IMG/VR virus record: IMGVR_UViG_3300045971_000344
Location: 62,001 to 126,000 of that record
Strand: one strand, 5' to 3'
Length of the DNA: 64,000 nt
Source of the DNA: a virus
Shown here: piece by piece, positions 58,159 to 64,000 of the stretch
How positions within the stretch are numbered: the stretch's first letter is position 1
Layout of the letters: every line of letters begins with the position of its first letter
Made by a program: the position numbers and the translations under genes
The notes under the pieces: generated by a model
The model's input: only the letters and a program-made list of their open reading frames with translations
What the model was told of the DNA's origin: nothing
Database searches by the model: none

Positions 58159-58536
58159 ATGAAACCCATCTACCTAATCCAGGAACATCATGCAACTAAA
58201 TTGCACTATGATCTCCGTCTTCAAGTTAATTCTGTACTGTTTAGCTGGGCAGTACCTAAAAATATTTCAGATGAAGTAGGGGTTAAAAGACTTGCGATCC
58301 GTACGGATGACCACGCACTTAGCTGGGCAACATTTGAAGGACGAATAACCGAAGGGTACGGAAAAGGTACTGTAAAGATCTGGGATAAAGGCCATTATAT
58401 ACCTCTTGAGATAAAAAGCGGTAAAATGGTCTTTAAGATCAAAGGGAAGAAGAGGAAGGGTATTTGGAGCCTAAGTAAGATGAAGGGTGAAGAATCAAAA
58501 TGGATTCTGGAAAAGATAGGGGGATTAAGTGATTGA
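58159..58536 (+). CDS. LigD-type 3'-phosphoesterase domain protein
   Basis: Heals DNA ends by removing 3' phosphates or ribonucleotides. 125 residues, the bare PE domain. Signature QEHHATKLHYDLRLQ (8-22) with H10/H11, H16, D18 and R20; SWAVPK (29-34); DDH with H52; EG.I.EGYGKGTVKIWDKG (60-78). The last block lacks the usual EY before G (E-G-x-Y-G becomes E-G-Y-G). No ligase or polymerase domain is fused, unlike bacterial LigD. Confidence 0.88.
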   Translation: MKPIYLIQEHHATKLHYDLRLQVNSVLFSWAVPKNISDEVGVKRLAIRTDDHALSWATFEGRITEGYGKGTVKIWDKGHYIPLEIKSGKMVFKIKGKKRKGIWSLSKMKGEESKWILEKIGGLSD

Positions 58537-59023
58537 TAAATATGGATTATCCAAGGTAGGTGAAGGTCTTTCAGACGAAGCTAAAGAACTGGTAAGTATC
58601 GCCCTTAAAAACGCAGAGAACAAAATAACGATTACTACAGTGGGTTCACATTGGAAAGAAATTGCTATCTTTATCCTTATTATTCTTGCATCCCTTTTTT
58701 ACTATCAGGGTCTTAAGGCTAAAAATGAATTGAAGACAAAGCAAGAAACCTTCAATAGGCTTGAAAAAATAGAGAACATTGACAAGACATTGAAGACCGT
58801 AGAAGAAAACCAGAAAATTTTGTACCCTAAAATAGACTCAGATTTAGCTGAGATCGCGCGCACCCGAGCGTCCTTAGAGGAGTTATCAAAGAAGATAAAG
58901 ATACTACCCAAAGAGTCTTTTAGAAAAGAAGTAGCTAAATTACCTATTGAGACCATTTCAGAAGAACTGAATAAACTAGGGTACTCTAATACTATTGTAA
59001 CCGAAGAGGGAACTCAAAAATGA
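58529..59023 (+). CDS. Membrane-anchored coiled-coil protein
   Basis: GTG start after AGGGGG; 164 residues. Membrane helix at about 52-69 (IAIFILIILASLFYY), then a long coiled coil. Resembles an inner-membrane spanin or tether. Partnered with the next gene. Confidence 0.6.
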   Translation: MIDKYGLSKVGEGLSDEAKELVSIALKNAENKITITTVGSHWKEIAIFILIILASLFYYQGLKAKNELKTKQETFNRLEKIENIDKTLKTVEENQKILYPKIDSDLAEIARTRASLEELSKKIKILPKESFRKEVAKLPIETISEELNKLGYSNTIVTEEGTQK

Positions 59024-59448
59024 AGATCAAGATCTTGTCTTATATAACCATACTTTCTATGCTTTTTAACTTAATACCAAGCTCAGCACTTGCAGTCGAA
59101 GATGTAGTAAAGATCAGAATAGACAAAGAGAATTCTGCAAAGCTTTTGGGAGATATAAAGTATTATAAAGACACTATAACCAAGATGCAAGAGATGGTTA
59201 CAGTTAGAGATAATACAATTACCGTATCAGATAAAGAAATTGCACTTTTGAAACAGAAAACAGACCTACAGAAGACTGATATTGATTTACTCATAAAAGC
59301 AAAAGACGATTATAAGGATTTGTATACTAAAGAGAATATTGCACGATTAAAAGCCGAAGAAGAAAAACCTAGTCGGACCCTGTGGTTTACAGGTGGGGTT
59401 CTTACGGCGGTCGTTATTGGGGTATTAGGAATACTTGTTACTAAATAG
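59020..59448 (+). CDS. Exported coiled-coil protein with signal and C-terminal TM
   Basis: 142 residues, ATGA overlap. Signal peptide (ILSYITILSMLFNLIPSSALA), a coiled coil (about 40-115) and a C-terminal membrane helix (LWFTGGVLTAVVIGVLGILV). With the previous gene it could bridge or remodel the envelope. Confidence 0.65.
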   Translation: MKIKILSYITILSMLFNLIPSSALAVEDVVKIRIDKENSAKLLGDIKYYKDTITKMQEMVTVRDNTITVSDKEIALLKQKTDLQKTDIDLLIKAKDDYKDLYTKENIARLKAEEEKPSRTLWFTGGVLTAVVIGVLGILVTK

Positions 59449-59460
59449 TAAGCTAGTATA

Positions 59461-59493
59461 GTGGGCCTGTAGAGTTGCTATCTACAGGCCCAC
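59461..59493. terminator. Bidirectional terminator between convergent genes
   Basis: GTGGGCCTGTAGA (59461-59473) pairs perfectly with TCTACAGGCCCAC (59481-59493). It lies between convergent plus- and minus-strand genes and can act on both, though the T-runs are short. Confidence 0.75.
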
Positions 59494-59500
59494 TCTTACT

Positions 59501-62335
59501 TTAAATGTCAATTAGATCTAAATTACTATTTGCGGACTCTACTTTCTTCTTTGCTTTTGCCGCAAGCTTAGGATACTTTTTCTCAAAATAGGATGCGAGC
59601 TTTACTGGATCTTGCTTTAAATAGTATGAAACTAATTCTTCAACAACCGCCGTTATATATTCCTCTTTATTCTTATCATCATCTTCGGATTTTTCCTCAG
59701 GTGCATCTGCGTCTTCATCGCTATTAACCCCTTCACTCTTATCCTCACCTTTATCCTCTTCAGTCTGATCTTCCTTTTTAGTATCAGCAGGAACTTTATC
59801 GTCTTTTAAGTCCTTAGTGGTTTTTTCTACTTCATCAAAATCAATCTTATTTTCTTCATCAATATCTTCATCCGCTTCTTTCACGGTTGGAACTTTATCA
59901 TCCTTTAAATCCTTCGTAACTTTTGTAACCGCGTCAAAATCAATCTTACCTGTTTCTTCGGGTTCATCTTCAACTTCAGCCTCAACTTCGCTTTCCTTTA
60001 CTTCCAAATCATTGTTTACTTTAGTATCCTCGTCCTTACGGTCCAATTCAGGAACAGAAACTTGTTTGACCTCTCCTGATTGTTTCTCTTGTTTATCTTC
60101 TTCCTCTAATTCCTCAGGTTTAGGGTCAGGTGCTTCCTTATGGACTTCTTTTAACTTTTGTTGGACATGATGAGGCAATACCTTTAAGGTATTTTCATTT
60201 AGAATATTCCTTATTTCAGCCGCAGATTGCGCGATAAATAATACTGAAGATGTAACCTCGTTCTTTTTGCCACCATTACTACCACTACTTGGAATTATGT
60301 GAGTATTTTTCTCTATTTTCTTCTTAAGAGCCTGGATTATGGTCTCTCTAGAATCGTAAACCTTATCCTCTAATTCTTCATAATCATCATAGGGTCCAAA
60401 TTTCTTTTTCCCTATTTCAACTTCATACTCACCCGACTTACTTCCATTTTCTTTGGCCTTTCTAAGACGCTTTTTTATATATTCATCAGGTTGCAACTCC
60501 GAAATATCTTTATCATTCAGCATAGGATATTTTTTCTTTATCTTAACTGTATCCATAGTTGTCAAATCAATATCTACCTGATCTTCTGTATGGCCCAGCT
60601 TTTCAAATTTCCTTTTCTTTTTAGAGCCCTTACCTTTATAGCTAAAGTCTTCTTCATCGTACTCATAGTCCTGTCCCTCAGATCGATCCTTCAAGACCTT
60701 TAGTTGTTCTTTCAACTCATCTTGATTACCCTTAAATACTACGTCACCATAGAGAGGAACTTCATACATTCCATTTTTATCCGGAACAGCCGAGGTTAAG
60801 GTTCTGATCTGTTCATCATAATCTTTGTAATCAAAAAACAGTTTGTCGATTTCTTCATCCATCTTATCTAAAGTATCCGCTTCTACCTCTGGGTATTTAG
60901 ACAGATACTGTTTTTGTGAAATCGCGTTTTTATCTACGTTTGTAAAGCGAAGATCATCGAAACGATCTTTATCTACAAATGGGTATTTCTTTAAGAAATC
61001 TTCGCGCTCAAATTTTTCGTCTTCATTACCTATAGTGTTGAAATCCTCTATAAATTTATTGTACTCGTCTTCAGTATAACCAGATGGTACTAGAGATTTT
61101 AGTTTCTGACAATCATTGGCCGCACCGTCATTTATTTTCTTTAGATTTTGGATAATTTCATGTTTTCGGTCCTCACTAACCTTACCCTTTAAATGCTTTT
61201 CCAGTATAGGATAATGAAAGACGAACCTATATTTATCTAAGTATTCATCTTTGGGCAATACACAAAAATCACGCTTTATTTCCATACGCTGAGCATACGT
61301 CAAGTTTTTAGGTAAATGAGATTCTAAGTATTTACCTTGTGCTGTGAGGTTAGTCTCTTCACGCTTTTGTTTATTTTTCTCGTCCAAATCCTTTAACTTG
61401 TCATCTATGTCTGCTACGAGCTGTACCCCTTCATGGGCGATTACAAGTGCAAAAGGTCCTAAAATAATGAAGGCGGCACTATACAATGCGAGCTTTGCAT
61501 AGATAGACTCACCTAAAATCTTTGCGGCCTTCGAGACAACTGTCCTACCATTTACTTCTACTGTAGTTACACCCTTTTTAACTAATTCATATAACTCAGT
61601 TGCACCTATTTTAGTCAACGCTGTTGTAACCACGTCTTTAGAGATTGGACCTGTATCACGCTTTGCTATTTCATTGGTTACATTATCTTGTGAATCAGGC
61701 CCTTTCTTTTTAGGGTCATTTTGCTTTTTCATCTCTACATAAAGATTTCTATTATCTTCATTATCTTCTAACCCGTATTTCTTAAAGAGCTCTGACCTAG
61801 TCATTTTAAACAAGTCATTTTTTATCTGTTCTAATTCATCCTCGCTTGTAACATCAGAGTCTGAGTCTTCATTCTCTCCTTTGTTATCTGTAGAATCTCC
61901 GGAACCGTTATTTTTGTCTTTCCATTCCTTTACATAAGTATATTCTTCATAGTCATCTAAGCCCTGTTTCTTACGTTCAGCATTGTCTTCAGATAAGAGT
62001 TTGTCGTACTCAGCTACGTACTGTTTTCTTTGATCCTCATCAGCCTTATCCCAATCTGACTTGTTAAACAGGGTCTGACTATTTTTCTTAGTAGTAGTAC
62101 CAGAATCTGAAGGGGAAGTAGATGGCTTAGACGCAGGTGTATCTGGCTTTTTAGGCGCTTCTGCAGGTTTAGTCGCCTCAGGTTTTTTAGGGGCCTCCGC
62201 GGTCTTAGCAGTGGGCTTAATATTTTTCTTATGTTTAGGTGATTGTCCACCAGTCTTTTTGGATTGTCGTTTATTCGACAATTCGGTATTAAGGACATTT
62301 CCTTTTATCTTAACAGCAGATAGATTCAATTTCAT
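59501..62335 (-). CDS. Large low-complexity repeat protein, 944 aa
   Basis: Minus strand. N-terminal Lys/Pro/Ala/Ser-rich linker (about 35-85), one hydrophobic segment (about 277-300), a central region with recurring '(L)KKYP/KYP...L' elements (ELFKKYG, EDFLKKYPFVDKD, KQYLSKYPEVEAD, KIKKKYPML), and an extremely acidic C-terminal third with a duplicated block IDFD.V.K.TKDLKDDKVP (about 794-812 and 829-847). No enzyme motif. Probably a virion or ejected internal protein; this is inference. Confidence 0.7.
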   Translation of the reverse strand: MKLNLSAVKIKGNVLNTELSNKRQSKKTGGQSPKHKKNIKPTAKTAEAPKKPEATKPAEAPKKPDTPASKPSTSPSDSGTTTKKNSQTLFNKSDWDKADEDQRKQYVAEYDKLLSEDNAERKKQGLDDYEEYTYVKEWKDKNNGSGDSTDNKGENEDSDSDVTSEDELEQIKNDLFKMTRSELFKKYGLEDNEDNRNLYVEMKKQNDPKKKGPDSQDNVTNEIAKRDTGPISKDVVTTALTKIGATELYELVKKGVTTVEVNGRTVVSKAAKILGESIYAKLALYSAAFIILGPFALVIAHEGVQLVADIDDKLKDLDEKNKQKREETNLTAQGKYLESHLPKNLTYAQRMEIKRDFCVLPKDEYLDKYRFVFHYPILEKHLKGKVSEDRKHEIIQNLKKINDGAANDCQKLKSLVPSGYTEDEYNKFIEDFNTIGNEDEKFEREDFLKKYPFVDKDRFDDLRFTNVDKNAISQKQYLSKYPEVEADTLDKMDEEIDKLFFDYKDYDEQIRTLTSAVPDKNGMYEVPLYGDVVFKGNQDELKEQLKVLKDRSEGQDYEYDEEDFSYKGKGSKKKRKFEKLGHTEDQVDIDLTTMDTVKIKKKYPMLNDKDISELQPDEYIKKRLRKAKENGSKSGEYEVEIGKKKFGPYDDYEELEDKVYDSRETIIQALKKKIEKNTHIIPSSGSNGGKKNEVTSSVLFIAQSAAEIRNILNENTLKVLPHHVQQKLKEVHKEAPDPKPEELEEEDKQEKQSGEVKQVSVPELDRKDEDTKVNNDLEVKESEVEAEVEDEPEETGKIDFDAVTKVTKDLKDDKVPTVKEADEDIDEENKIDFDEVEKTTKDLKDDKVPADTKKEDQTEEDKGEDKSEGVNSDEDADAPEEKSEDDDKNKEEYITAVVEELVSYYLKQDPVKLASYFEKKYPKLAAKAKKKVESANSNLDLIDI

Positions 62336-62338
62336 AGA

Positions 62339-63265
62339 CTAATCCTTTAGCGACTCATATTTTTCTTTTAGAAATTCTAACACTGTAGAAGCGTCTCGTA
62401 ACTTATGTCGGCGCATATTAGCGATAAAGTCATCCACAATCATTTTTTCTGCCTTAGACCCAGAACGAGAATTGTGTATATTGTTCTCTATAGAGATTTG
62501 AATATCTCTTCTATCAGATCCGTAGTATAATCTTGACCTCAAATCATCTGCGTCTTCTGAAAGAACATCTCCACAGTTTTTCTTAAAAAGCTCATTTATT
62601 AGGTCCACGTATCCTCTAGATGAAGTAAATCCTTTTGTTGCCTTGTTTTTGTTCTGCACCATATAAGCGTTGTAATCCTTATAGAAATAAATAGGGATAC
62701 CATAGGCGGTTCCATATTCACCTATCTTTCTATACATCTTAGCAAAGTCATAATACTTATCGAATTCTTTGCTTGTCAATTCTCTCTTTTTGTCAATACT
62801 TATAACTGCGTACTCACAAAGGTTTATGTGGACCTCAGTTATATACTTATTTAGGGGCTTTATAGTTGGTTCTGTAGAGTAAATGCGATCCTCATTCTCT
62901 TGATACCTAAGTGGTGCCTCATCATCTGAAGATCCATTTCGGAATTCTCTACCCCAGTAATCTACGGATTCACCTGAGTATTTCTCTGCGAGCTTATGTC
63001 CGTTAATTACCAAGCAACAAGCCCAATCCGGACTTGCCTGTCGTGCGTATCCTCCAAACTTAACCCTAGACATAGACAAAAAGTAAGGTTTAAACTTCTT
63101 GGACTTATTTGTTCTATCTGAAGATGTACCTAGGTTATTGGTCAAGTGTATGTTATTGTCTTCCATTATATTTACAAGTTTATCCACAGTAGTATTATGG
63201 TACACGATAGGAGATATACCTGCCAGTTCTGTATTAGTGTTAACATGTACTTTATTTATCTTCAT
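62339..63265 (-). CDS. Putative ADP-ribosyltransferase-fold protein
   Basis: 308 residues, 3 nt upstream of the 944-aa gene in the same direction. VYHNTTVDKLVNIMEDNNIHLT, then YFLSMSRVKFGGYA, CLVINGHKLAEKYSGESVDYWG, and NEDRIYS recall phage proteins with an ART-like H-T / S-S / E pattern. Catalysis is unproven; it may be a structural or ejected protein. The basic helical C-terminus (about 255-308) is unfamiliar. Confidence 0.5.
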   Translation of the reverse strand: MKINKVHVNTNTELAGISPIVYHNTTVDKLVNIMEDNNIHLTNNLGTSSDRTNKSKKFKPYFLSMSRVKFGGYARQASPDWACCLVINGHKLAEKYSGESVDYWGREFRNGSSDDEAPLRYQENEDRIYSTEPTIKPLNKYITEVHINLCEYAVISIDKKRELTSKEFDKYYDFAKMYRKIGEYGTAYGIPIYFYKDYNAYMVQNKNKATKGFTSSRGYVDLINELFKKNCGDVLSEDADDLRSRLYYGSDRRDIQISIENNIHNSRSGSKAEKMIVDDFIANMRRHKLRDASTVLEFLKEKYESLKD

Positions 63266-63531
63266 AAGTTATCCCTAAATTCCCTATCATTTTTGACCCA
63301 CCTGTCTACTTCCTCTTTAGTTACATCTGCAGGTTTGTGTTTACTACATCTAAAACAGAGTAGTTTCTTCCCTGCCTTTGCTTCAGCTTTTTTAACTTCC
63401 TCGTAGTGGTAACACTCTAAAACAACTATATAGAGCGTACCTTTTGGTACTAATTTACTTACTACGTGTATTATTTTTCTTTTTGGAGTGACTGTAGGTT
63501 TCTCATCTACAGCGATAACTGTCTTTCTCAT
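63262..63531 (-). CDS. Small Cys-motif protein, 89 aa
   Basis: ATG at 63531 has AAAGG 8 nt upstream; a GTG at 63540 is the alternative. C...H and LCFRCSKHKP give a zinc site. 4-nt overlap with the next gene downstream. Confidence 0.55.
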   Translation of the reverse strand: MRKTVIAVDEKPTVTPKRKIIHVVSKLVPKGTLYIVVLECYHYEEVKKAEAKAGKKLLCFRCSKHKPADVTKEEVDRWVKNDREFRDNL

Positions 63532-63532
63532 C

Positions 63533-63637
63533 TTAATCACCTTTATTTTTGTATCGGTCCAAACCCCAAGCTATAACTGCACAAATTGCTAGGGCTACAA
63601 GGACCACCCCTATCATTCCATTTTCTGAGAGTGTCAT
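63533..63637 (-). CDS. 34-residue one-TM protein
   Basis: Minus-strand ATG at 63637 with AAGGGAG upstream. MIGVVLVALAICAVIAWGL is a single membrane helix followed by DRYKNKGD. Its stop lies next to the following ATG. Confidence 0.5.
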   Translation of the reverse strand: MTLSENGMIGVVLVALAICAVIAWGLDRYKNKGD

Positions 63638-63666
63638 AGTTGTTCTCCCTTATATAAATTATTGGC

Positions 63667-64000
63667 TTAGTCTAGATGTAATGGAGAGATGTCCTTTGCA
63701 TTTTTAAGGTCCTCTTCAGTAAGGTGCTTACGTTTTAGTCCGATTAAGAACTTGCCTAAACTTTGTTTAACCGGAGGAAGTATACCCACTATTTGGTCAG
63801 GGCTAACAGTACCTTCTTTCATGAGCCATCGACCTAAGCCGTTAGAAGACTCATGGTGTTTGTCTTGAACGTACTGACTTTTATCGTCTTTGAACTTAAT
63901 TATGGACAATACTGTATAGTCCTTTTCTTGATTTATGGCCCAACACGCCTTCATTACCCACGCTACCGCGTCTACCAAGTCTTCAAAGGCATAGACATAC
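63667..64000 (-). CDS. Hypothetical protein, 5' end outside the window (partial)
   Basis: The minus-strand frame stays open to the window edge (reading YVYAFEDLVDAVAWVMK at the edge), so the true start is outside. Central conserved-looking stretch WLMKEGTVSPDQIVGILPP. Not recognised. Confidence 0.6.
   Translation of the reverse strand, partial: YVYAFEDLVDAVAWVMKACWAINQEKDYTVLSIIKFKDDKSQYVQDKHHESSNGLGRWLMKEGTVSPDQIVGILPPVKQSLGKFLIGLKRKHLTEEDLKNAKDISPLHLD

Noticed and set aside
59817-61079. Plus-strand Ser/Phe-rich open frames opposite the 944-aa gene
   Set aside because: They are antisense shadows of acidic/Lys-rich codons and have no ribosome sites.
1-64000. CRISPR arrays, insertion sequences, integrase and attachment sites
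   Set aside because: No regularly spaced direct repeats, transposase motifs or terminal inverted repeats were seen, and no att-like duplication was found at the tRNAs.

Overview
The window looks like part of a large, AT-rich tailed-phage genome (or a very phage-like element). Genes are short, tightly packed and often joined by ATGA overlaps, and almost every one has a GGAG-type ribosome binding site. The recognisable functions are typical of big lytic phages: a two-subunit type II topoisomerase, thymidylate synthase ThyX, thymidylate kinase, MazG-like pyrophosphohydrolases, a lytic transglycosylase, tRNAs and a tmRNA. No integrase, transposase, rRNA operon or CRISPR array was found. The host cannot be named from this sequence.

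Layout. 0-5.6 kb: small genes of unknown function, many with CxxC zinc-knuckle signatures. 5.7-9.2 kb: type II topoisomerase, ATPase/TOPRIM subunit then cleavage subunit. 9.3-16.7 kb: two paralogous unknown proteins, an HNH protein, and a lysis-like set (SLT transglycosylase plus two one-TM proteins) between a near-consensus sigma70 promoter at 10.99 kb and a strong terminator at 16.65 kb. 16.7-19.8 kb: a protein carrying the full catalytic pentad of a type IB topoisomerase, then a probable membrane-anchored lipoprotein. 19.8-25.1 kb: an RNA-rich island. It holds two copies of an apparently undescribed structured RNA motif flanking a double glycosyltransferase, a tRNA-Met-like and a tRNA-Gln gene with stem-bounded spacers, a ~510-nt highly structured RNA closed by a perfect 15-bp stem, a complete tmRNA, and structured leaders. 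25-35.8 kb: cold-shock protein, ThyX, phosphoribosyltransferase, DUF4326 protein, DHH phosphoesterase, GmhA and Tmk, ending in a terminator. 35.9-57.8 kb: about 60 very small genes, with a second ~420-nt structured RNA at 38.2-38.66 kb. 57.8-59.5 kb: TSCPD-domain protein, a stand-alone LigD-type 3'-phosphoesterase and two membrane proteins, ending at a bidirectional terminator. 59.5-64 kb: genes on the minus strand, including a 944-residue low-complexity protein and an ADP-ribosyltransferase-like protein.

Together these genes suggest a phage that makes its own dTTP, manages DNA topology with two enzyme classes, repairs DNA ends, modifies surface sugars, and carries its own translation and ribosome-rescue RNAs. 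The most novel material is non-coding. The 19.8-25 kb island and the 38.2-38.7 kb RNA contain long, stem-closed, pseudoknotted RNAs that no protein-coding annotation explains; the second carries a 16-nt identity to the 790 loop of 16S rRNA. Family calls rest on motifs read by eye; no database search was run.
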